A DNA stretch of 7,574 nt, taken from positions 1 through 7,574 of the forward strand of contig CANQZF010000080.1 of assembly GCA_947628265.1 (NCBI GenBank). The letters are read 5' to 3'. A program made the translations under genes and the position numbers. This DNA is from an uncultured Oscillospiraceae bacterium (lineage in GTDB: Bacteria > Bacillota > Clostridia > Oscillospirales > Oscillospiraceae). The notes under the pieces were generated by a model, which ran no database searches, was not told where the DNA came from, and saw only the letters and a program-made list of their open reading frames with translations. Positions 1 through 6,445 of the stretch are shown piece by piece (position 1 is the first letter of the stretch; the number at the start of each line of letters is the position of its first letter).

Positions 1-365
1 ACCCCCACCTTGGAGCAGATTTCCAAAAGGAGCGCGATGGCGTGCTGGGCCACGGCGGCGGTGGAGTAGGCGGGGATGTTGCTCACCGGGATGCCGAGGG
101 CGGCGGCATGCTGGCAGTCGCACACGTCCGTCCCGGTGGAGAGAAGCCCCACGTAGCGGAGGTTCGGGCACGCGTCCAGCGCGGCGGCCCGCACGGGGGT
201 CTTGTTGGTGATAATGATCTGGGCGTCCCCGATGCGGCGGATGATCTCCGCGTCGTCGAACTTCGGGGTGCGGTCATAGACGGTGAGCTCCCCCAGCGCC
301 TCAAAGCCGGACCAGCTCAAATCCCCGGGGTTTTCCGTGTGCCCGTCCAATACCACGATCTTCAT
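1..365 (-). CDS. D-2-hydroxyacid dehydrogenase, N-terminal part (truncated by window edge)
   Basis: Reading leftward from an ATG at 365-363 gives 121 codons open to the window edge. The protein begins MKIVVLDGHTENPGDLSW and carries the N-terminal substrate-domain pattern of NAD(P)-dependent D-2-hydroxyacid dehydrogenases (glycerate/hydroxypyruvate reductase type): ITNKTPV at 52-58, a VGLLSTGTD segment near 72-80 and IPVSNIPAYSTAAVAQHAIA at 92-111, matching the family segment that leads into the Rossmann domain. Members reduce 2-keto acids to D-2-hydroxy acids in the cytoplasm. The nucleotide-binding glycine motif and the catalytic Arg, Glu and His lie beyond the window, so substrate and activity cannot be judged. 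A ribosome site AAGGAGG (complement of 374-380) sits just upstream and fixes the start. It is divergent from the radical SAM gene and shares its control region. Family call is firm; specificity is not. Confidence 0.9.
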   Translation of the reverse strand, partial: MKIVVLDGHTENPGDLSWSGFEALGELTVYDRTPKFDDAEIIRRIGDAQIIITNKTPVRAAALDACPNLRYVGLLSTGTDVCDCQHAAALGIPVSNIPAYSTAAVAQHAIALLLEICSKVG

Positions 366-378
366 GCGCGCGGCCTCC

Positions 379-407
379 TTGACAAATTTAATGATGGAAT
401 ATATTAT
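379..407 (+). promoter_or_regulatory. Sigma-70-type promoter for the radical SAM gene
   Basis: A perfect -35 TTGACA (379-384) and a -10 TATTAT (402-407) are separated by exactly 17 bases. Transcription would start near 414, giving a leader of about 34 bases to the ATG at 448. The first two bases of the -35 overlap the ribosome binding site of the leftward gene, so the control signals of the two genes are interleaved. Confidence 0.75.
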
Positions 408-430
408 AGTCCCGTCGAAAAGAAAGTCAA
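403..430 (-). promoter_or_regulatory. Sigma-70-type promoter for the leftward dehydrogenase gene
   Basis: On the minus strand a -35 TTGACT (complement of 425-430) and a -10 TATAAT (complement of 403-408) are separated by 16 bases. Transcription would start near 396-397, leaving a leader of about 30 bases before the ATG at 365. The hexamers are near consensus. The -10 overlaps the -10 of the rightward promoter by five bases. Confidence 0.7.
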
Positions 431-447
431 CGGCGGAGGCGGAAATT

Positions 448-1335
448 ATGCCGGTTCATTGTAGTCTTTGCCCCAGAAAATGCGGCGCGGAGCGGGACGC
501 CCTCACGGGCCTTGGCGTCTGCGGCGAGGGCCTGACCGCCCGCGTGGCCCGGGCCGCGCCCCACATGTGGGAGGAGCCGCCGGTGTCCGGGGAGCGCGGC
601 AGCGGGACGGTCTTTTTCTCCGGCTGCGCCCTCCGGTGCGTCTACTGCCAGAATTACGGCCTCTCCCGGGGGGAGGCCGGCGTCCCCGTGACGCCGGAGA
701 AGCTCCGGGAAATTTATTTCCGCCTCATTGAAAAGGGCGTCCACAACATAAGCCTCGTCACCGCCTCCCACTTCCTCCCGGCGGTGCTGGAGAGCCTCCG
801 GGAACCCCTGCCCGTGCCGGTGGTGTGGAACTCCTCCGGCTACGAGACGGTGGAGCAGGTGCGCAGCCTCGCGGGAAAGGTCCAGGTATACCTCCCGGAT
901 ATGAAGTACATGGACGCCGGGTTAGCGCAAAAATATTCCGCCGCCCCGGACTACCCGGAGGCGGCGAAAAAGGCCATTTTGGAGATGTTCCGCCAGGTCG
1001 GGCCCTTTGAGCTGGACGGCGACGGCATTATAAAAAAAGGCGTCATCATCCGGCACCTGGTGCTGCCAAACGCCCTGGAGAACACCCGCCGGGTCATTAA
1101 GTGGGTGGGGGAGACCTTCGCCCCCGGGGAGGTCCTCTTCTCCCTGATGGCCCAGTATACCCCCATGGGCCGGGCGTCGGAATTCCCGGAGCTAAACCGC
1201 CGTCTCACCCCGGAGGAGTATGAGAGGGCCGCCGGGTATCTGGAGGCAAGCCCCATCCAGGACGGCTTTTTCCAGGAGCTGTCCTCGGCGAAGGAGGAGT
1301 ACACCCCGGACTTCGACCTCACCGGGGTTTTGTGA
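448..1335 (+). CDS. PflX-like radical SAM protein (pyruvate formate-lyase activase-related)
   Basis: A 295-residue radical SAM protein of the PflX type (COG1313-like), related to pyruvate formate-lyase activating enzymes but of unproven function. The 4Fe-4S/SAM motif CALRCVYC is at 60-67 (C60, C64, C67). An N-terminal cysteine set, C5, C8, C12 and C25 in the pattern CSLCPRKC...GVC, is typical of this subfamily and may hold a second metal site. VYLPDMKYMD (about 148-157) and IRHLVLPNALENTRR are further family hallmarks. I chose the ATG at 448 over an upstream in-frame ATG at 283 because GGAGG (435-439) lies 8 bases before it, the family N-terminus begins there, and the predicted transcript starts near 414. 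No glycyl radical enzyme is nearby, so the target is unknown. The gene stops only 7 bases before the next promoter, with no terminator of its own. Confidence 0.9.
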   Translation: MPVHCSLCPRKCGAERDALTGLGVCGEGLTARVARAAPHMWEEPPVSGERGSGTVFFSGCALRCVYCQNYGLSRGEAGVPVTPEKLREIYFRLIEKGVHNISLVTASHFLPAVLESLREPLPVPVVWNSSGYETVEQVRSLAGKVQVYLPDMKYMDAGLAQKYSAAPDYPEAAKKAILEMFRQVGPFELDGDGIIKKGVIIRHLVLPNALENTRRVIKWVGETFAPGEVLFSLMAQYTPMGRASEFPELNRRLTPEEYERAAGYLEASPIQDGFFQELSSAKEEYTPDFDLTGVL

Positions 1336-1342
1336 TTTGCCC

Positions 1343-1371
1343 TTGACAGTAATAAAATATCGTGCTAAAAT
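1343..1371 (+). promoter_or_regulatory. Promoter of the thiT riboswitch transcript
   Basis: A perfect -35 TTGACA (1343-1348), a 17-base spacer and a -10 TAAAAT (1366-1371) preceded by TGC (1363-1365), which makes an extended -10. The start should fall near 1377-1379, directly at the 5' edge of the TPP aptamer. The arrangement (strong promoter, aptamer, terminator, gene) is what is expected for a riboswitch-controlled transporter. Confidence 0.85.
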
Positions 1372-1378
1372 CCAAAAT

Positions 1379-1510
<132 letters not shown>

Positions 1511-1539
1511 GGGCGCAAATATTTTTTGGAGGGATATAT

Positions 1540-2115
1540 ATGAAACTCAACAAGAAGACAAAGATGCTGGTGGAGGGCGCCGTCATGGTGGGCCTGGCGG
1601 TGCTGCTGGACTACCTGGCCTTTTACCACCTGCCCGACGGCGGCTCCATCACCCTGAAGCTCCTGCCCATCGTCTTTTTCGCCGTGCGCTACGGCTGCGG
1701 CTGGGGGGCTCTGGCGGGCTTCGTCTTCGGCGCGCTCAACTACATAAGCGGAAACGGCGTGTCCATCGACTGGACCACCATCATCTGCGACTACTTCCTG
1801 GCCTTCACGCTTCTCGGCTTCGGCGCGGGCCTTTTCAAAAAGGTGAAGCTGGGCGGCGTCTGGGGCTCCCTGGTGGGCGGCCTTCTGATGTTCCTCTCCA
1901 GCTACCTGGTGGGCGTCTTCGTCTGGGCCAGGAACCTGTCGGCGGCGGACCCCTGGGACTTCCTGGGTATCACCTTCACCAACCCCTGGTTCTACTCCTT
2001 CATCTATAACATCTCCTGGGCCGGCCCCTGCATCGTCCTGGCCGCCGTGGTTTTCGTTCTCTTCTATCAGATCAAGCCCGTGGCGAAGCTCTTAAACGGC
2101 GAGGACCTGAAATAA
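1540..2115 (+). CDS. thiT: ThiT, thiamine-binding S-component of an ECF transporter
   Basis: A 191-residue, very hydrophobic membrane protein with about six predicted helices (roughly 9-28, 38-52, 53-70, 80-99, 107-129 and 155-176), the size and topology of ThiT. S-components bind the vitamin at the outer face and pair with a shared EcfT-EcfA-EcfA' module, here encoded elsewhere. The first helix contains small-residue spacing (A14, G18) like that used by S-components to contact EcfT. Recognisable ThiT-like pieces are GALNYISG (64-71), a D84-Y85 pair near where characterised ThiT has a thiamine-contacting glutamate (from memory, alignment not run), and YSFIYN (152-157). The preceding TPP riboswitch independently supports thiamine. 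GGAGG at 1528-1532 lies 7 bases before the ATG. It is a single-gene unit with a terminator after it. Confidence 0.95.
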   Translation: MKLNKKTKMLVEGAVMVGLAVLLDYLAFYHLPDGGSITLKLLPIVFFAVRYGCGWGALAGFVFGALNYISGNGVSIDWTTIICDYFLAFTLLGFGAGLFKKVKLGGVWGSLVGGLLMFLSSYLVGVFVWARNLSAADPWDFLGITFTNPWFYSFIYNISWAGPCIVLAAVVFVLFYQIKPVAKLLNGEDLK

Positions 2116-2121
2116 CGACTC

Positions 2122-2147
2122 AGCCCCCCTTTTGGGGGGCTATTTTT
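2122..2147 (+). terminator. Intrinsic terminator after thiT
   Basis: An eight-pair stem AGCCCCCC (2122-2129)/GGGGGGCT (2134-2141) with a TTTT loop, followed by ATTTTT (2142-2147), begins 7 bases after the thiT stop codon. There is no comparable T-tract on the other strand, so it works rightward only. Confidence 0.92.
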
Positions 2148-2162
2148 ATGGCGTTTTGGGGG

Positions 2163-2191
2163 TTGCATTAAGTGGGGAAACATTTTATAAT
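2163..2191 (+). promoter_or_regulatory. Promoter of the SCP2-like/aminotransferase unit
   Basis: TTGCAT (2163-2168) and a perfect -10 TATAAT (2186-2191) are separated by 17 bases. The start would be near 2198, giving a leader of about 38 bases. It sits between the thiT terminator and the next gene, so the two-gene unit appears independently transcribed. The leader contains a short CCTTA-ATA-TAAGG inverted repeat (2213-2225) that overlaps the ribosome site AAGGAGG (2222-2228). Confidence 0.75.
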
Positions 2192-2235
2192 AGGGACCAA
2201 CAGCGTTTATTACCTTAATATAAGGAGGCGGTCCT

Positions 2236-2988
2236 ATGGATGAGAAAACTTTGGCGTTCATCAATCTCCACGCCGTTTTAGGCGGGCTTGCGAAGCTCTG
2301 CGAGCTGGACGGCGAATGCAAAAAGCGTATCGAGGGCAAGGACATCGCCATCGGCATCACGGTGAAGGACGGCCCGGAGGGGACCATCCGCTTCAAAGAC
2401 GGCGTCTGCACGGTGACGGAGGGCGTGGACAAGTGCGACATAAAGCTGCCCTTTTCCTCCTGCAAGAAGTTTAACGGCCTCATCGACGGCACGGTGACGC
2501 CCATCCCCAGTAAGGGCTTTACGAAGATCGGCTTTCTTTTGAAGGACTTCACGGCCCTGACGGACAAGCTGACGGCGTACCTCCGGCCCGCCGAGGGGGC
2601 TCTCGATGACCCGGAGTTTTTCCGCGTCAGCACCACCATCATGTTCCACCTCATCTTAGACGCCATCGCCCAGATCGGGAACGTGGACAAGGTGGGCAGA
2701 GCCAGCGCCTCCTACATCGTGGACGGGGACGTGCGCATAGCCATCGAGGGCGGCCCGGAGGGGTACATCCACGCCCGGAACCACGTCCTCACCGCCGTCC
2801 ACACCCCCACGGACAGCCCCATGAGCAACATGGTGTTCGCCTCCATGGAGGACGCCCGGGAGCTCTTCGACGGGAAGGTCAACGGCGTTGTGTGCGTGGG
2901 GACCGGCAAGGTCCGCATGAGCGGCATGATCTCCATGGTGGACAACGTGAACAGGATTTTGGATCGCGTGTCCATGTATCTTGCGTGA
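2236..2988 (+). CDS. Uncharacterised protein with two tandem SCP2-like repeats
   Basis: A 250-residue cytoplasmic-looking protein without signal peptide or membrane segments. I do not recognise a named family, but it looks like two copies of a sterol-carrier-protein-2-like fold. Each half starts with a helical stretch (about 4-25 and 132-155), then a beta-rich part with GPEGxI (46-51 and 173-178), LxDGxV (82-87 and 210-215) and an amphipathic end helix finishing in YL (102-116 and 234-249). SCP2 folds bind lipids or hydrophobic ligands in known proteins, or serve as accessory domains; no ligand can be deduced here. AAGGAGG (2222-2228) is 7 bases before the ATG. The stop codon overlaps the ribosome site of the aminotransferase gene 9 bases downstream, so the two are probably co-translated and functionally linked. 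The SCP2 assignment rests on pattern only. Confidence 0.7.
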   Translation: MDEKTLAFINLHAVLGGLAKLCELDGECKKRIEGKDIAIGITVKDGPEGTIRFKDGVCTVTEGVDKCDIKLPFSSCKKFNGLIDGTVTPIPSKGFTKIGFLLKDFTALTDKLTAYLRPAEGALDDPEFFRVSTTIMFHLILDAIAQIGNVDKVGRASASYIVDGDVRIAIEGGPEGYIHARNHVLTAVHTPTDSPMSNMVFASMEDARELFDGKVNGVVCVGTGKVRMSGMISMVDNVNRILDRVSMYLA

Positions 2989-2997
2989 GGTGAGCGT

Positions 2998-4248
2998 ATG
3001 AGAAAGGTTTACGAATATCCCAAGTCCCGTGCCGCCTTTGAGCGGGCCTGTAAAATTATCCCCTCCGGCATCTACGGCCACCAGGGCCCCGCCGAGGGGT
3101 GCTACATCCCCGTGGAGGCGTTCCCGCTCTACTCCTCCCGCGCCCAAGGCAGCTACCTCTGGGACCTGGACGGGAATAAATTTATCGACTACATGGCCGC
3201 CTACGGCCCCAATGTCTTAGGCTACAACGACCCGGACGTGGACGAGGCGGCGGCAAAACAGCGGGCCATCTCCGACTGCACCACCCTCCCCAACCCCATC
3301 ATGGTGGACTTCGCGGACCTTTTGGTGGAGACGGTGGACTCGGCCGACTGGGCGTTTTTCGCCAAAAACGGCAACGACGTCACCACCTGCGCTGTCATGA
3401 CGGCGAGAGCCTACACCCACCGGAAGAAGATCGTCTTCTTCAAGGGCTACTACCACGGCGTCTCCCCCTGGACCCAGAAGATCGACTACGCCGGGATCCT
3501 GGAGGAGGACGTGGCCAACAACCTTTACGTCACCTGGAACGATTTTGACGAGCTCCAGGAGGTCTTTGAGCAGAACAAAAACGAGATCGCCTGTGTCATC
3601 GCCCAGCCCTACATGCACGGGAATTTCGCGGACAACGAGCTCCCCCGGGAGGGCTTTTGGCAGAAGGTCCGCAAGCTCTGCGACGACACGGGGACGGTGC
3701 TCATCATCGACGACGTGCGCGCCGGGTTCCGGCTGGACATGGCAGGGAGCGACCACTACTTCGGGTTCAAGGCGGACCTCATCTGCTTCTGCAAGGCGCT
3801 GGCTAACGGGTACAACGTCTCGGCCCTCTGCGGGCGGGAATTTTTGAAAAATTCCGTCTCGTCTTTGAGCTTCACGGGCTCTTACTGGATGAGCGCCGTG
3901 CCCTTCGCCGCTGGCATCGCCTGTATCCAGAAGATGAAGCGCCTTAATTGCCCCCAGCTGCTCATCGACAAGGGCACGAAGCTAAAAAATGGGCTCATCA
4001 ACACGGCTCTCAAATACGGCTACGATCTGCACGTCTCCGGCGTGCCAAGCCTCTTCTATCTGCGCATCGCCGACGACCCGACGCTGATGCTCCACCAGGA
4101 GTGGATCGCCGAGTGCGTCAAGCGCGGCGTCTTCTTCACCAACCACCACAACCACTTCATCAACGCCAGCCTCACCGACGAGGACATCGAGGACACCCTG
4201 GAGATCGCCGACGAGGCGTTTATGGTGGTGAAGGAGAGACACTCCTGA
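2998..4248 (+). CDS. Class III PLP-dependent aminotransferase / GSA-aminomutase-like enzyme
   Basis: A 416-residue fold-type I PLP enzyme of the class III group, nearest in general pattern to glutamate-1-semialdehyde 2,1-aminomutase. Landmarks are WDLDGNKFIDYMAAYGPNVLGY (55-76), GYYHG (150-154), LIIDDVRAGFRLD (235-247) with D238 expected to contact the pyridine nitrogen, and FCKALANGY (264-272) with K266 the Schiff-base lysine. The C-terminal LTDEDIEDTLEIADEAF resembles HemL-type ends. The segment that usually reads SGTEA or NGSEA is NGNDVTTCA (124-132), so the PLP phosphate-binding region is altered. True HemL is unlikely: no haem genes are near and DDV replaces the usual DEV. It may move or remove an amino group on an unknown substrate. 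The ribosome site GAGGTGAG (2987-2994) overlaps the previous stop codon. The substrate is unknown. Confidence 0.88.
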   Translation: MRKVYEYPKSRAAFERACKIIPSGIYGHQGPAEGCYIPVEAFPLYSSRAQGSYLWDLDGNKFIDYMAAYGPNVLGYNDPDVDEAAAKQRAISDCTTLPNPIMVDFADLLVETVDSADWAFFAKNGNDVTTCAVMTARAYTHRKKIVFFKGYYHGVSPWTQKIDYAGILEEDVANNLYVTWNDFDELQEVFEQNKNEIACVIAQPYMHGNFADNELPREGFWQKVRKLCDDTGTVLIIDDVRAGFRLDMAGSDHYFGFKADLICFCKALANGYNVSALCGREFLKNSVSSLSFTGSYWMSAVPFAAGIACIQKMKRLNCPQLLIDKGTKLKNGLINTALKYGYDLHVSGVPSLFYLRIADDPTLMLHQEWIAECVKRGVFFTNHHNHFINASLTDEDIEDTLEIADEAFMVVKERHS

Positions 4249-4274
4249 ACTGGCTCGAAAGCCCCCTTGGGAGA

Positions 4275-4302
4275 GGGAGGGTTTAGAACCCTCCCCTACG
4301 AA
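4275..4302 (-). repeat. REP-like palindromic element, copy 1 (inverted)
   Basis: A nine-pair perfect stem, GGGAGGGTT (4275-4283)/AACCCTCCC (4287-4295), with a three-base loop TAG. Read on the minus strand it begins TTCGTAGGGGAGGGTTCTAA, which matches copy 2 base for base across the TCGTAGGGG shoulder and the stem apart from paired changes. It begins 26 bases after the aminotransferase stop. There is no T-tract on either side, so it is not a standard intrinsic terminator, though it may protect the mRNA 3' end. Confidence 0.75.
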
Positions 4303-4344
4303 CAAACTTGAACGTGCCCGCTTCTATGGGAAACCCTCGGTCTT

Positions 4345-4372
4345 CTCGTAGGGGCGGGTTCCAAACCCGCCC
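4345..4372 (+). repeat. REP-like palindromic element, copy 2
   Basis: A nine-pair perfect stem, GGGCGGGTT (4352-4360)/AACCCGCCC (4364-4372), with a three-base loop CCA, preceded by TCGTAGGGG (4346-4354). Compared with copy 1 the central A-T pair is replaced by C-G on both arms, a compensated change that keeps the hairpin. The two copies lie head to head about 50 bases apart in the 201-base spacer before pyrC. The rest of this spacer shows no gene and no convincing promoter. Confidence 0.75.
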
Positions 4373-4449
4373 GTCTGCCGCACCTTCGATTTTCACACCG
4401 TCACCGCTCAACGCACCCCCCTATACCGGCTCATCACAAGGGAGGCCCT

Positions 4450-5727
4450 ATGAACTACCTTCTCAAAAACCTGAACGTTTTCCACCAAAACGCCTTTCGC
4501 AAGGCGGACATACTGATTTCCGATGGCATCGTTGCCGCCATGGGCTCCGGCCTTTTTGTTGGCGGTGACGCTGCCGTTTTTGATTTTAAGGGCGCCGCCG
4601 CCCTGCCGGGGCTCATCGACCCCCACGTGCACCTGCGGGAACCGGGGTTTGCATACAAGGAGACCATCCGCGCCGGGACTTTGGCGGCGGCCCACGGCGG
4701 GTACACGGCGGTGTGCGCCATGCCGAATTTAAAGCCCGTGCCGGACACCCTGGAGCACTTAAACGTTCAACTGAACATCATCTCCCGGGACGCCGCCGTG
4801 ACCGTGGCCCCCTACGGCTCCATAACCCGGGGCGAGGGCGGCGGGGAGCTTTCGGATATGGCGGCGCTGGCCCCCTATGTGGCCGGTTTTTCCGACGACG
4901 GGCGGGGCGTGCAGTCGGAGGCGCTGATGCGCCGGGCCATGGAGACGGCGAAGAGCCTTGGAAAGCCCATCGTGGCCCACGCGGAGGACGAAAGCCTTCT
5001 TCAAAAGGGCTGGGCCGTCCACGACGGCGCTTACGCCCGGGCCCACGGACTCACCGGCAACGACCCGGAGAGCGAGTGGCGCCAGGTGGAGCGGGATCTG
5101 GAGCTGGTGCGGGAGACGGGGTGCGCCTACCACGTCTGCCACGTCTCCACAAAGGAGACGGTGGGGCTCGTGCGCCTTGCCAAGTTCGAGGGGCTGGACG
5201 TCACCTGTGAGACAGGGCCCCACTACCTGACGCTGACGGACGAGGACCTACAGGACGACGGGCGCTTTCGCATGAACCCGCCCATCCGGTCCGAGGCGGA
5301 CCGGGACGCCCTCATCGAAGGGCTTTGCGACGGGACGGTGGACATGATCGCCACGGACCACGCCCCCCACGCCAAGGAGGAGAAGTCCGGCGGCCTTGCC
5401 CGGTCCCTCAACGGCATCGTGGGGCTGGAGTGCGCCTTCCCGGTCCTCTACACAAAGCTGGTCCGGGGGAGGATCACGAGCCTTGAGCGGCTTGTGGAGC
5501 TTATGAGTATCGCCCCGGCCCGCCGCTTCGGCCTTCCCGGAGGGCGCATCCAGCCCGGGGAGCGGGCCAACCTCGCGATTTTCGATTTGGAACACGAATT
5601 TACGATAGACTCCTCGAAATTTCTCTCCCTGGGCCGCTCCACCCCCTTTGACGGATGGCGCGTCTACGGGCGCTGTCTCATGACCGTGGCGGACGGGAGC
5701 ATCGTATGGAGGGACGACCATGACTGA
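4450..5727 (+). CDS. pyrC: Dihydroorotase (class I)
   Basis: A 425-residue amidohydrolase that cyclises N-carbamoyl-L-aspartate to L-dihydroorotate in de novo pyrimidine synthesis. The metal-binding DPHVHLREPG is at 57-66 (H59, H61), with R63 and N93 suited to binding substrate. One of the aspartates of FSDDG (149-150) should be the metal bridge that replaces carboxylated lysine in this class. VAHAED gives H177, CHVS gives H231, and ATDHAPH gives the catalytic D303. The substrate-side MNPPIR is at 275-280. The C-terminal beta domain (GERANLAIFDL, about 370-380) is intact and the length is normal. AAGGGAGG ends 4 bases before the ATG. It heads the pyr operon; its last 8 bases overlap pyrK. Its own promoter is not obvious in the repeat-bearing spacer upstream. 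Confidence 0.97.
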   Translation: MNYLLKNLNVFHQNAFRKADILISDGIVAAMGSGLFVGGDAAVFDFKGAAALPGLIDPHVHLREPGFAYKETIRAGTLAAAHGGYTAVCAMPNLKPVPDTLEHLNVQLNIISRDAAVTVAPYGSITRGEGGGELSDMAALAPYVAGFSDDGRGVQSEALMRRAMETAKSLGKPIVAHAEDESLLQKGWAVHDGAYARAHGLTGNDPESEWRQVERDLELVRETGCAYHVCHVSTKETVGLVRLAKFEGLDVTCETGPHYLTLTDEDLQDDGRFRMNPPIRSEADRDALIEGLCDGTVDMIATDHAPHAKEEKSGGLARSLNGIVGLECAFPVLYTKLVRGRITSLERLVELMSIAPARRFGLPGGRIQPGERANLAIFDLEHEFTIDSSKFLSLGRSTPFDGWRVYGRCLMTVADGSIVWRDDHD

Positions 5728-6445
5728 TACGGTATTTACCATTCTCGAAAACAGGCCCATCGCCAAAAACACTTATGAAATGGTGCTCTCCGGCGGCACG
5801 GAGGGCATCCGGCCGGGGCAGTTCGTGAATTTGAAGCTCCCGGGGTACTACCTCCGGCGGCCCATCTCCGTGTGCGACTTCGGGCCGGGACGGCTCACCC
5901 TTATTTATAAGGTGGTGGGCCACGGGACTGAATATATGGCGGGCCTTACGCCGGGGGCGCAGATCGACACCCTCACCGGCCTTGGCAACGGCTACGACAC
6001 CGCCCCCTCCGGGGAGCGCCCCCTGCTCATCGGCGGCGGCGCGGGCGTCCCGCCCCTCTACGCCCTGGCGAAAAAGCTCCTCTCCGAGGGAAAGACGCCG
6101 GCGGCCATCCTGGGCTTTAACGCCAAGGAGGAGGTCTTCTACAAGGACGAGTTTTCCGCCCTGGGGGTGGAGACCTTCGTCACCACAGTGGACGGCTCCT
6201 GCGGCGTCAAGGGCTTTGTCACCAACGCCATGGACATACCCTACACCTACTTTTACACCTGCGGCCCTATGCCCATGCTCCGGGCAGTCTACGATAAGTC
6301 CGTCACCTCCGGGCAGTTCAGCTTCGAGGAGCGGATGGGCTGCGGCTTCGGGGCCTGCATGGGCTGCACCTGCAAGACCACCGGGGGCCACAAGCGCGTT
6401 TGCAAGGACGGGCCTGTACTCACAAAGGAGGAGATCGTATGGTGA
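5720..6445 (+). CDS. pyrK: Dihydroorotate dehydrogenase B, electron-transfer subunit PyrK
   Basis: A 241-residue ferredoxin-reductase-type subunit that passes electrons from PyrD's FMN to NAD+ through FAD and a 2Fe-2S cluster. The FAD-binding RRPIS is at 46-50, the nucleotide-binding GGGAGVPPLYALAKKL at 105-120, and the NAD-domain motif CGPMPML at 181-187. The 2Fe-2S ligands are C208, C213, C216 and C228 in MGCGFGACMGCTC...RVC, the order typical of PyrK. Length matches the family. The ATG at 5720 lies inside the end of pyrC (stop 5725-5727), with GGAGGG at 5708-5713, which suggests translational coupling. Its end overlaps the pyrD start by 7 bases. Its presence shows the dehydrogenase is the NAD-linked class 1B form. 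Confidence 0.97.
   Translation: MTDTVFTILENRPIAKNTYEMVLSGGTEGIRPGQFVNLKLPGYYLRRPISVCDFGPGRLTLIYKVVGHGTEYMAGLTPGAQIDTLTGLGNGYDTAPSGERPLLIGGGAGVPPLYALAKKLLSEGKTPAAILGFNAKEEVFYKDEFSALGVETFVTTVDGSCGVKGFVTNAMDIPYTYFYTCGPMPMLRAVYDKSVTSGQFSFEERMGCGFGACMGCTCKTTGGHKRVCKDGPVLTKEEIVW

Noticed and set aside
283..447. 55-residue N-terminal extension of the radical SAM protein
   Set aside because: It runs through the divergent gene and the promoter, lacks a ribosome site, and the family N-terminus with its cysteine set starts at the ATG at 448.
42..464. Plus-strand open frame of 140 codons across the dehydrogenase gene and control region
   Set aside because: It is antisense to a clearly conserved dehydrogenase, its composition is Gly/Val/Arg-rich as expected of a GC-rich shadow frame, and it has no ribosome site or family pattern.
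4275..4295. Palindrome after the aminotransferase gene as an intrinsic terminator
   Set aside because: The stem is strong but no T-tract follows on either strand; it matches the second copy near pyrC, so a dispersed repeat explains it better.
4385..4427. Possible pyrC promoter using TATACC at 4422-4427
   Set aside because: No -35-like hexamer stands at 16-18 bases upstream and the -10 is a weak match.
5678..6391. Long minus-strand open frame opposite pyrK
   Set aside because: It is antisense to an intact pyrK with all expected motifs; the translation is Gly/Ala/Val/His-rich shadow sequence.
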